Below are positions 1 to 8,155 of a stretch of 23,615 nt of DNA, piece by piece. The stretch spans positions 1-23,615 of the forward strand of contig JBNJGS010000043.1 of assembly GCA_051747965.1 (NCBI GenBank), read 5' to 3'. The translations under genes were made by a program, and so were the position numbers. The notes under the pieces were generated by a model. That model was not told the origin of the DNA. It searched no databases and saw only the letters and a list, made by a program, of their open reading frames with translations. The stretch is from JAQIBY01 sp051747965. Its GTDB lineage: Bacteria; Bacteroidota; Bacteroidia; Bacteroidales; ML635J-15. How positions within the stretch are numbered: position 1 is the first letter of the stretch; each line of letters begins with the position of its first letter.

Positions 1-2
1 TT

Positions 3-1772
3 GCTGTCGGTCAGCTCATGGCTCAGGATATCATTCTGCTTCACAGCAACGATTTACACTCCAAACTCAACGGCTATTCGCCCGAAACCGAATACAGCCC
101 CTTAAACACAGGGGATGACGAAACGCTCGGAGGATTTGCCCGCATTGCCGGCCTCATCCGGGAGGAAAAGTCAAACAATAATGATGACATTGTTCTGGCA
201 GTGGATGCCGGTGATTTCCTCATGGGATCACTCTTCCATCCGCTTGAACCTGACACCGGATTTCAGCTACGGCTGATGCATGAAATGGGTTATGATTACC
301 TTACCATCGGAAATCATGAATTTGATTACGGCCCTGAAGTTCTGGCGCAAATTATCAACAAAGCCCGGGAAAAAGGCGACATCCCACAGCTCTTACTCAC
401 CAATGTGGAATTTGATGAGGATGACCCGCGGGATGATGCCTTAAGTGCCCTGTACGAAGAAGGTCTTATCAAACCATACATCATCCATGAAGAAAAAGGA
501 CAAAAAATTGCCTTCCTGGGCATTATGGGATACGATGCCGAAGAGGTACAGCCGTATTTGCCGCCTGTCAGCATAACAGACCCCATTAAAACAGCTAAAA
601 GAACCGCCAGAGAGCTCAAAAAAAGCGGCAAGGCCGATGTGGTCATTGTCTTGTCCCATTCCGGTGTAGCCAAAGAAAAAGGCGAATGGGGCGGTGAAGA
701 TGTGAAGCTGGCAGAAAAAACTTCCAAATGGGTGGATGCCGTGATCTCCGGACATACACACACCACACTGAACGAGGCGATTCTTGCAGATGGAGTGCCC
801 GTTGTACAGACCGGAGCAGGCGGGCAAAACATGGGCAGGCTTGTTCTTTCTCCCGGCAGCGAAGAAAGCAAACTGAAAGACTTCAGCCTGATTCCCCTCA
901 GTGACGACATCAAAGGCATTGCTGAAATACAGAATAAAATTGACCGTCAACAGAAACTCGTACAATCTGAGATACTGGACCCCCTGGACATAGATTACGA
1001 CAAGCCTGTGTTTGAATCTGATTTTGAAATGAGCTGTGAAGAACTGGGAGACCTGGATGCATCCCTTCTCGGCCCGTTTATTGCCGATGCCATACAGTAC
1101 AACATCACATCACAGGGCATACATTCCGATCTGTCCCTGGTAGCGGCCGGTGTCATCCGTGACCGTATCAATCCCGGCAAAACCGGCAAACAGGGCATTG
1201 CCGACATCTTCCGGATATGCTCACTCGGCCAGGGTGAAGACGACATTCCCGGATACGCTCTGGCGCAGGTGCACATCACGGCAAATGAGCTGAAAAAAGT
1301 GATAGAAGTGTTGTATATGGTGCGGGAATCCTCTCCGGCCAGTTACATTTATTACAGCGGCATCCGCATACATGCCAATCCTGACAAAGGGTTTTTGAAT
1401 AAGATACAAAAATTAGAACTTGGCAGCGACAGCACAGCCTGGAAAGAAGTTGACCTGAGCAAGAAAAATGACAAACTGTACACGGTCTCAGCCAATGCTT
1501 ATATGCTTGAATTTTTGGGTATGATTAAGCAAAAAACCTTCGGCTTGGTACGGGTAAAGCCCAAACTGGCTGATGGCGGCGAGTTTGAAAACATCCGCGA
1601 AACGGTAATCGACTTTAATCCCGACAAACCCGGCATACAGGAAGGCAAAGAATGGTTGTCATTTTACCGCTATGCCATCTCCTTCCCCGACACCGACGGC
1701 AACGGCATTCCCGACATTCCGGAAAAATACAGAACGCATACCAATCCGGTAATTGAAATACAGAACGAATAG
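3..1772 (+). CDS. 5'-nucleotidase / UshA-type metallophosphoesterase, 5' end outside window
   Basis: Secreted metal-dependent phosphoesterase that probably removes phosphate from nucleotides or nucleotide sugars. Counting from the ATG at 18, the calcineurin-like metal site is visible: NDLH (11-14), GDF (D66), GNHE (98-101), SHSG (H214) and SGHTHT (H246, H248). A 5'-nucleotidase C-terminal domain follows (about 340-520). The tail carries DTDGNGIPD, a calcium-loop motif like those in thrombospondin type 3 repeats. The frame stays open to the left edge and reads AVGQL before MAQD, which looks like the end of a signal peptide; I infer that the true start is upstream and that the ATG at 18 is internal. 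The substrate cannot be told from the sequence. Confidence 0.88.
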   Translation, partial: AVGQLMAQDIILLHSNDLHSKLNGYSPETEYSPLNTGDDETLGGFARIAGLIREEKSNNNDDIVLAVDAGDFLMGSLFHPLEPDTGFQLRLMHEMGYDYLTIGNHEFDYGPEVLAQIINKAREKGDIPQLLLTNVEFDEDDPRDDALSALYEEGLIKPYIIHEEKGQKIAFLGIMGYDAEEVQPYLPPVSITDPIKTAKRTARELKKSGKADVVIVLSHSGVAKEKGEWGGEDVKLAEKTSKWVDAVISGHTHTTLNEAILADGVPVVQTGAGGQNMGRLVLSPGSEESKLKDFSLIPLSDDIKGIAEIQNKIDRQQKLVQSEILDPLDIDYDKPVFESDFEMSCEELGDLDASLLGPFIADAIQYNITSQGIHSDLSLVAAGVIRDRINPGKTGKQGIADIFRICSLGQGEDDIPGYALAQVHITANELKKVIEVLYMVRESSPASYIYYSGIRIHANPDKGFLNKIQKLELGSDSTAWKEVDLSKKNDKLYTVSANAYMLEFLGMIKQKTFGLVRVKPKLADGGEFENIRETVIDFNPDKPGIQEGKEWLSFYRYAISFPDTDGNGIPDIPEKYRTHTNPVIEIQNE

Positions 1773-3134
1773 TTACCGGACAGCTCCCGCAAGCTGCTTC
1801 GGACTGACAAGCGTTTCCTCGCCGCTTTGCATGTGTTTGAGTTTAACTTTGCCGGATGCCATTTCTTCTTCGCCGGCCATCACAACCCAGGGGATTTGCT
1901 TGCGGTCGGCGTATTTCATCTGCTTTTTCATTTTGGCGGCATCAGGGTAAATTTCGGCGTTGATGCCGTCTTTCCGCACTTGTGCCAGCACGGGCAGTAT
2001 CCAGGCTTCTTCCTTCTCGCCAAAGTTCACAAACAGCAGCTCACTCTGGTGCATTTCCGATTCCGGAAAACCATTGCGTTGCTCCAGCACATCGTATATC
2101 CGGTCGGCACCAAAAGATATGCCAACCCCCGACACATCCGGCAATCCGAAAATGCCCGTCAGGTCATCGTAGCGACCACCACCGCATATGCTACCCATCT
2201 GAACATCCCGGGCTTTCACTTCAAAAATGGCTCCGGTGTAATAATTCAGACCGCGGGCCAGGGTGGTATCAAGCTCAATCTCTGCATCAAATTCAAAGGC
2301 ATCAAGGTAGTTCCACAGCTTTTCGACCTCGGCAATTCCTTTCATACCGGTTTCGGAGTCTTTCAGCAGTGATTTCAGGGCCTCAGTTTTTTCTGCGGTG
2401 CTGCCCTTTGCTTCAAAAACATCCATCATTGTTTCAGCTTTTGCCTGCGGGATGTCCTGCGCTGTCATTTCTTCAAGCACCTTGTCGCGGCCAATTTTAT
2501 CCAGTTTATCCACCGCCACCGTGATTTCGGTAAACTTATCCTTCACACCCAGGCTTTCTGCAACGCCCATCAGCAGTTTCCGGTTGTTGATTTTAATGAT
2601 CACAGGCAGATTGAGACGTCTGAACACCTCATCCATAATCTGCACCAGCTCAAATTCATTCAGCAGGGAGTCTGATCCAATCACATCCGCATCGCACTGG
2701 TAAAACTCACGGTAACGGCCTTTCTGCGGGCGGTCGGCACGCCATACGGGCTGAATCTGGTACCGCTTGAAAGGAAAAACAAGTTCGCTTTGATGCTGCA
2801 CCACAAAGCGGGCAAAGGGCACGGTCAGGTCATAGCGGAGGCCTTTTTCTGACAATTTGAAGCTCAGCTTGTTCAGATCCCGCTCTGTCAGCTCCTGATC
2901 GGATGCTTTTTTAAGAAAATCACCGGAGTTGAGCACTTTAAACAACAGTTTATCGCCCTCATCCCCATATTTACCCAGCAGACTACTGAGTTTTTCCATG
3001 GCCGGTGTTTCTATGGGCAGGTAAGCGTAATTTTCAAACACCTCACGTATGGTATTGAAAATATAATTGCGTTTAAGCATTTCAGCGGGGGTGAAATCCC
3101 GCATTCCCTTTGGTATGGATGGTTTTTGTGCCAT
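1773..3134 (-). CDS. hisS: Histidine--tRNA ligase
   Basis: Class II aminoacyl-tRNA synthetase that charges tRNA-His. The start at 3134 gives 453 residues beginning MAQKPSIPKGMRDF, the usual HisRS opening; an in-frame ATG at 3164 would add ten residues without family support and would swallow the TAnnTTTG box at 3153-3160. Visible signatures are motif 2 (WRADRPQKGRYREFYQCD, about 131-148), the HisA histidine-binding motif ARGLNYYTG, and the motif 3 region GGGRYDDL with GVGISFGADR. A C-terminal anticodon-binding domain follows. The length is normal for the long Bacteroidota form. Its stop codon abuts that of the convergent nucleotidase gene with no base between. Confidence 0.97.
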   Translation of the reverse strand: MAQKPSIPKGMRDFTPAEMLKRNYIFNTIREVFENYAYLPIETPAMEKLSSLLGKYGDEGDKLLFKVLNSGDFLKKASDQELTERDLNKLSFKLSEKGLRYDLTVPFARFVVQHQSELVFPFKRYQIQPVWRADRPQKGRYREFYQCDADVIGSDSLLNEFELVQIMDEVFRRLNLPVIIKINNRKLLMGVAESLGVKDKFTEITVAVDKLDKIGRDKVLEEMTAQDIPQAKAETMMDVFEAKGSTAEKTEALKSLLKDSETGMKGIAEVEKLWNYLDAFEFDAEIELDTTLARGLNYYTGAIFEVKARDVQMGSICGGGRYDDLTGIFGLPDVSGVGISFGADRIYDVLEQRNGFPESEMHQSELLFVNFGEKEEAWILPVLAQVRKDGINAEIYPDAAKMKKQMKYADRKQIPWVVMAGEEEMASGKVKLKHMQSGEETLVSPKQLAGAVR

Positions 3135-3152
3135 AGTCTCTGAATTTGCTGC

Positions 3153-3160
3153 CAAAATTA
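3153..3160 (-). promoter_or_regulatory. Putative -7 promoter box for hisS
   Basis: The minus strand reads TAATTTTG, a perfect match to the Bacteroidota -7 consensus TAnnTTTG, 18 bases before the hisS ATG at 3134. No clear -33 TTTG is visible at the usual distance. Confidence 0.4.
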
Positions 3161-3257
3161 ACAAAATATGAGCAGAACGTTTTGGTCAGGGTGGAATTTA
3201 TGGTATTCAATACACAAGACATCAGTTAGATTTACCTAATCTTATACAGGCAGGCTA

Positions 3258-3293
3258 AACACAAAATCAGCCGGAGACAGGTCCCCGGCTGAT
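3258..3293 (-). terminator. Intrinsic terminator of the PorE-like gene
   Basis: On the minus strand, just after the stop at 3318, the arms ATCAGCCGGGGAC and GTCTCCGGCTGAT can form 13 pairs (one G-T) at 3266-3293, followed by TTTTGTGTTT. This insulates hisS from the gene before it. Confidence 0.85.
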
Positions 3294-3317
3294 GAAAATT
3301 GATTTGGTTCTATGCTT

Positions 3318-5936
3318 CTATTCAAAGAAGCTCAGTTCTCTGATAAATGGTTCATAACCCATATCGCGAAGGTTTTGCATGGCGTCACGGGCTTCCTCGC
3401 GGGAATCAAAACGGCCTACATAATAACGATAGAATCCGTCCTCACCACGGCTTTCTTTTACACCGATCAGGTCATCAAAGTAATCAATGGACCTGCGGTT
3501 TTTCAGGGCGAAAATCTGTATCGTGAAGGTGCCATCTTCGTCAGCTTCCATGGTTTCATCACCGGCGATTAATTCTTCAGTAGCATCTGCAGCTTTTTCA
3601 ATTGGCTCAATAATCAGCTCTCCGCGTGTACCCTGCTTAAGCACAGAGAATTCAACACGGCGGTTAAGCTGCCGGCCTTCCGGGTTATCCTGCCCGTCTT
3701 TCATGTTGGCAGCAATGGGATCGGTTTCTCCGTACTTTTTGGTAATCAGACTGGATGGAGCGACCCCCTTATTCACCAGGTAATCTTTCACAGATTTGGC
3801 ACGTCTGTATGACAACAGGTAATTGTATTCATTGGAACCCAGTGCATCGGTATGGCCGGCAATTTCAATTACGGCATCGGTATTGTTGAGCATGTATTCA
3901 GCCAGTACATTCAGGTTTTCGTGATATTCAGGAATAATTCTGTAGCTGTCAAATTCAAAGAAGATATTTTTCACAACAACATCTTCCCTGGATGTGGTGG
4001 CTGTAGCGGAAAGATCGATATCGAGGAATTCCTCTTCACCTTCAGTAATATCAAGTCCGTAAATAATTTCAGCATAGGAAGGAACATTTCCCTGAGCAAC
4101 AATATCATCAGCCTCAACACCGGATTTTATCAGTTCGTCTTTCACCACTTCAAAGCGCTGTCCGCTCAGGGGATGACTTGGGGGAAAGTTGATTGTTACG
4201 GCCATGGGTGCTTCTGTGGTATCCACAAGACCAGCCATTTTATCAATCGCACGGTTTCCGCTTGGTGTCATATCCACTTCTCCCGATTCAAACAGTACCC
4301 TGTCATGATAAGCATAGAGTTGCACAACTACAGGATTCAGATCCACGGGTTCATAATCACTGGCAAATTTATCTGCATCCTCTTTGGTTGGTTCAATTTC
4401 AGTTGTCACCATTTGCCGTCCATTCACATTATAGATCAGGTCGTATTCTGATCCGGGACGCAGGGTCAGGACATATTCTCCTGTATATTTATTGGGTCGG
4501 TAAACACCGGCAATGGTATTGGTTTTCTTATTTCTTGCTACGATCACCACATCTTCCGGTATGTTATCTTCAGAGTCTGTAACGGTTCCCTGATAGATGG
4601 CCAGATTTGTAATAAAAACATCTTTGTGGTTAATCTGATAAATATCCAGGTCACCGTATCCTTCTTCCCTGTATGTACTAAGATAACCTCGTCGTCCGTC
4701 CATACTCATAACATAGGAGACATTGTCACCTGTGGTATTGATGGGATATCCCAGGTTCACCGGCGGGCCGAAGGTGTAATCTTCATTCATTTTAGCATAA
4801 AAGATATCAAATCCTCCGATGGTTTCATGTCCTTTGGAGCTAAAAAAGAGGGTTTGTCCGTCGGGGTGTATAAAGGGAGTTTCTTCATCATAGGGAGTAT
4901 TGATATTCTCACCCAGCAGGCGGGGTTCTCCGAATTCATCATTGGGCAATCTTCTGACAACGTAGATATCAAGGCCTCCATAACCTCCGGGTCTGTCGCT
5001 TGTAAAATAAATACTTTGGTTATCCGGAGAAATACAGGCATGTGTTTCCCTGTTCTCTGTATTGATCTCTTCAGTCAGCAGCTTCGGCTTTGCCCACTCG
5101 GTGGTATCTTTTCCTTTTTTGGTGGTAAAAATATTACCTGCCTTGTATTCTGAGCGAAAAAACAGCAGAATATCGCCCTCGGTTGACAATCCGATGGATG
5201 CTTCATTTTCCTCTGTATTGATGTGTTCTCCCATGCGTTCAGGGGAAGTCCATTCCTCATTCTCTTTTTTGGAGATAAACAGATCCTCATCCTGATTGTA
5301 GAATGGTTCATCAGACTTTGGCCGTTTGGAAGTAAACACCATTTTTGATTCGTGAGCATCAATTACAGGGGAGTGATCAGAATACTTTGAGTTAATTACC
5401 GGGCCCATATTAATCATATCAACATTGACAGGTACATCAACCATCCGCTGAGCCCTTTTGGTAATGTCAATCTGCCGCATGGTTTCGTCTTCATCAAAAC
5501 CGGGAACAGGATTTATGTCCGGCACATAGGAAAGATATACTTCAAAGGATTCTATTGATTTGGCGAATTCCATATTGATACGGAATGCCTGTCCAAGAAA
5601 GAAATAGGTAATGGGAGGTGCATTTCGTTCCCTGTGATTGTCAGGCTCGAAATCCTTGCTAACGTATTCCGAAGCATATTCGAGTTTTTCTTCTGCCATT
5701 TTTTGCATGGTCCGGCTTTTCAGATAGCACAAACCAAGCTTGTATTGTATATTCGCATTATCCGGGTCAATGGAATTCAGTTCTTCCAGTAAGGGAACAG
5801 CGGCATTATAATTCTCCTCATAAATGTACGCAGAGGCATCATAAAACAGATTTACAAAACGCCGGTCCGGCTTTCTCTGACCAAAAGCAGTCAATATCGC
5901 TGTAAATAACAAAATAAATAGCAGGCTTCGCTTCAT
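3318..5936 (-). CDS. PorE-like envelope protein: TPR, PD40 propeller, carboxypeptidase-regulatory fold, OmpA, SPOR
   Basis: Large exported protein, probably outer-membrane associated and bound to peptidoglycan. A signal peptide ends near AFG|Q (residues 1-19). TPR-like helices fill about 27-170. PD40/WD40-like propeller blades follow (about 180-435), with repeated SPDNQSIYFTSDRPGG-like segments. A small beta-sandwich of the CarboxypepD_reg type lies at about 446-510. The OmpA C-terminal domain (about 654-768) has the peptidoglycan-binding residues D697 (GHTD) and R712 (LSYRRA). A SPOR-like domain ends the protein (about 801-870). TPR, propeller, CRD and OmpA in this order is the plan of PorE of the type IX secretion system; the assignment to that system is inference, since no other por gene is in view. 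Residues 541-620 resemble a second, degenerate OmpA domain. Confidence 0.85.
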   Translation of the reverse strand: MKRSLLFILLFTAILTAFGQRKPDRRFVNLFYDASAYIYEENYNAAVPLLEELNSIDPDNANIQYKLGLCYLKSRTMQKMAEEKLEYASEYVSKDFEPDNHRERNAPPITYFFLGQAFRINMEFAKSIESFEVYLSYVPDINPVPGFDEDETMRQIDITKRAQRMVDVPVNVDMINMGPVINSKYSDHSPVIDAHESKMVFTSKRPKSDEPFYNQDEDLFISKKENEEWTSPERMGEHINTEENEASIGLSTEGDILLFFRSEYKAGNIFTTKKGKDTTEWAKPKLLTEEINTENRETHACISPDNQSIYFTSDRPGGYGGLDIYVVRRLPNDEFGEPRLLGENINTPYDEETPFIHPDGQTLFFSSKGHETIGGFDIFYAKMNEDYTFGPPVNLGYPINTTGDNVSYVMSMDGRRGYLSTYREEGYGDLDIYQINHKDVFITNLAIYQGTVTDSEDNIPEDVVIVARNKKTNTIAGVYRPNKYTGEYVLTLRPGSEYDLIYNVNGRQMVTTEIEPTKEDADKFASDYEPVDLNPVVVQLYAYHDRVLFESGEVDMTPSGNRAIDKMAGLVDTTEAPMAVTINFPPSHPLSGQRFEVVKDELIKSGVEADDIVAQGNVPSYAEIIYGLDITEGEEEFLDIDLSATATTSREDVVVKNIFFEFDSYRIIPEYHENLNVLAEYMLNNTDAVIEIAGHTDALGSNEYNYLLSYRRAKSVKDYLVNKGVAPSSLITKKYGETDPIAANMKDGQDNPEGRQLNRRVEFSVLKQGTRGELIIEPIEKAADATEELIAGDETMEADEDGTFTIQIFALKNRRSIDYFDDLIGVKESRGEDGFYRYYVGRFDSREEARDAMQNLRDMGYEPFIRELSFFE

Positions 5937-5999
5937 GGTATGTTCTTTTCAATATTGGATGAAGGTAAAGATACAAAATAATACAAAAATGCCAAATCG

Positions 6000-6018
6000 G
6001 CCACATTCCCCATGTGGC
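6000..6018 (-). terminator. Small hairpin after dxs, possible weak terminator
   Basis: GCCACAT and ATGTGGC pair perfectly (7 bp) around a five-base loop in the 94-base gap between the dxs stop and the PorE-like start. On the minus strand a T-rich stretch (GGCATTTTTG) comes only after about ten bases, so it is a weak terminator at best. Confidence 0.35.
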
Positions 6019-6030
6019 AAGACTTTTATG

Positions 6031-7935
6031 CTACACCATTTTTTCTGTACTTTCGATAATACCCTGAATATCAAAGCCACAAATCTGCTTAAGTTCATTT
6101 ACCTGCCCATGATGTATCCATTTGTCAGGTACACCGAGGCGTTTAATTGTCAGAGGAATTTGTTTATCGGCATAGTATTCAAGCACAGCCGAGCCAAAGC
6201 CACCAGCTAATGAACCGTCTTCCACTGTGAGAATTTTGCCGGTTTTCTCGGCGACAATATCCAGGAGATTTTCATCCATAGGTTTAGCAAAACGCATATC
6301 GTAATGATTGATACTGATGCCTTTTTCCCTGAGTTTTTTCGCGGCATACCTGACGGCATTACCTACAGCTCCATAGGAAAGTACAGATATTTCAGCTTCA
6401 TCATGTTCTTCCATCACCCTGCCTTTTCCTGCCGGGATTTCTTCAAAATCTTTCTCCCATTTGACATGCATTCCATATCCGCGAGGATACCTGATAACCA
6501 CGGGGCCTTTCGGTTTCACCTGCGCGGAATACAGCATATGTCTGAGTTGAATTTCGTCCATTGGAGCTGCAATAACAAGTCCGGGTACGGTTCTCAGGGC
6601 AGGGATATCATACAGGCCATGATGGGTCACACCATCCTGTCCCACAAGTCCGGCACGGTCCAGACAAAGAATCACCGGCAGGTTTTGAATCGCCACATCA
6701 TGAATAATCTGATCGTATGCACGCTGGGCAAAGGTTGAATATACCACGCAGTAGGGAATATACCCTTGTGTGGCCATTCCGGCAGCAAAGGTAACGGAAT
6801 GCTGCTCTGCTATTCCCACATCAAAACATCTGTCGGGAAATTTTTCCATCATTTCGTCCAGTGATGAACCTGTTGGCATGGCCGGTGTTATGGCAACGAT
6901 TTTATCATTTTTCGCAGCCAGCTGTGTGATGGTTTTACCAAACACTTCCTGGTATTTGGGCGGTGTGGGTTTGGTATTCTCTGATTTGATAATGAGTCCG
7001 GTGGTTTTATCAAATTTTCCAGGGGCATGCCAGAGGGTCTGGTCTTTTTCGGCTGAAGCAAATCCTTTGCCTTTTTGTGTGAGCACATGCAGAACTTTTG
7101 GCCCGGGAATTTTCTTCAGGTCATCCATGATTTTTGTCAGATAAACAACATCATGTCCGTCCACAGGACCAAAATATCTCAGCTTGAGGGATTCAAACAT
7201 ATTGCTTTGACGCATGACAATTGCCTTGATCCCGTTATTTATCTTTTGCACAAAATCGCGGGCATTGGGGCCACCGGCCCGGTTTACAGCCCCCAGAAAT
7301 CTCCATACATCATCTTTCACCTTATTGTAGGTTTTGGATGTGGCAATATCAATAAGATATTCCTTCATTGCTCCGGAGTTGGGCGAAATGGCAATATTGT
7401 TATCATTCAGTATGATGGTCATGTTTGGATGCAGGGCACCGGCATTGTTGAGTGCTTCAAAAGCCATACCTCCTGTCATGGCACCATCACCGATAACCGC
7501 AACAATTTGCTTTTGGCCACCTGCAAGTCTGTCGGCAACAGCCATGCCCAGGGCTGCTGATATTGATGTGGAAGAATGACCAACACCAAAGGCATCATAT
7601 TCTGATTCCTGCCGTACAGGGAAACCGCTGATACCCTTGAGTTTTCGGTTGGTGTGAAATGTATCCCTCCTGCCGGTTAGAATTTTGTGGGCATATGCCT
7701 GATGGCCAACATCCCAGACTACAAGGTCTTTGGGTGTATTCAGAGAATAATGAAGTGCTACAGCTAACTCTACCGCACCAAGGCTGGCACCAAGATGCCC
7801 CGGATTGCATGAAACCTCGTCAATGATAAATTGCCGAAGCTCTTCGGACAGTTGTATCAAATCCTTACTCTCCAATAACCTGAGATCCTCAGGTGAATTT
7901 ATAGCGGCCAATAATTGTCCTGGCTTTGCTTGCAT
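6031..7935 (-). CDS. dxs: 1-deoxy-D-xylulose-5-phosphate synthase
   Basis: Thiamine-diphosphate enzyme that condenses pyruvate and glyceraldehyde 3-phosphate, the first step of the MEP isoprenoid pathway. The 634 residues are normal for the family. Visible signatures: NPGHLGASLG (H47), WDVGHQAYAHK (H78), the TPP motif GDGAMTGG (149-156) with NDNN (177-180), the second-domain GIAEQH glutamate site, and DRAGLVGQDGVTHHG with the C-terminal transketolase domain. The start MQAKPGQLL lies 17 bases behind a perfect TAnnTTTG box. It is transcribed away from the OmpA-type lipoprotein gene and is probably monocistronic. Confidence 0.98.
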   Translation of the reverse strand: MQAKPGQLLAAINSPEDLRLLESKDLIQLSEELRQFIIDEVSCNPGHLGASLGAVELAVALHYSLNTPKDLVVWDVGHQAYAHKILTGRRDTFHTNRKLKGISGFPVRQESEYDAFGVGHSSTSISAALGMAVADRLAGGQKQIVAVIGDGAMTGGMAFEALNNAGALHPNMTIILNDNNIAISPNSGAMKEYLIDIATSKTYNKVKDDVWRFLGAVNRAGGPNARDFVQKINNGIKAIVMRQSNMFESLKLRYFGPVDGHDVVYLTKIMDDLKKIPGPKVLHVLTQKGKGFASAEKDQTLWHAPGKFDKTTGLIIKSENTKPTPPKYQEVFGKTITQLAAKNDKIVAITPAMPTGSSLDEMMEKFPDRCFDVGIAEQHSVTFAAGMATQGYIPYCVVYSTFAQRAYDQIIHDVAIQNLPVILCLDRAGLVGQDGVTHHGLYDIPALRTVPGLVIAAPMDEIQLRHMLYSAQVKPKGPVVIRYPRGYGMHVKWEKDFEEIPAGKGRVMEEHDEAEISVLSYGAVGNAVRYAAKKLREKGISINHYDMRFAKPMDENLLDIVAEKTGKILTVEDGSLAGGFGSAVLEYYADKQIPLTIKRLGVPDKWIHHGQVNELKQICGFDIQGIIESTEKMV

Positions 7936-7952
7936 ATTCTTTTTCTTTACTA

Positions 7953-7960
7953 CAAATTTA
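7953..7960 (-). promoter_or_regulatory. Putative -7 promoter box for dxs
   Basis: The minus strand reads TAAATTTG, a perfect TAnnTTTG match, 17 bases upstream of the dxs ATG. A -33 element is not evident. Confidence 0.4.
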
Positions 7961-8124
7961 ACAATAAAATTTGATTGCCTTCATCAGGAATGATTAACAA
8001 GTCATTGTCAATAAAAAACTGAACAAAATAATTTTTCATCCGTATTTATATCTATCTTGATCACTGTCCTTACGTGGTTTTATTTATTATTACCGGATAA
8101 GGCAATAGAGAATAAAAATTCTAT

Positions 8125-8132
8125 TATTTTTG
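8125..8132 (+). promoter_or_regulatory. Putative -7 promoter box for the OmpA-type lipoprotein gene
   Basis: TATTTTTG matches the Bacteroidota -7 consensus TAnnTTTG perfectly, 23 bases upstream of the ATG at 8156. It argues against the upstream ATG at 8057 as the start, since that reading would run through the box. Confidence 0.4.
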
Positions 8133-8155
8133 ATGTAAACTTAAAAGTACATATC

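Noticed and set aside
1779..1795. Small inverted repeat CAGCT..AGCTG near the nucleotidase/hisS junction as a terminator
   Set aside because: Only five pairs, no T-run on either strand, and it lies within hisS codons.
8057..8155. Upstream ATG giving a 376-residue version of the OmpA lipoprotein
   Set aside because: It would bury the lipoprotein signal peptide behind 33 residues and run through a perfect -7 box.
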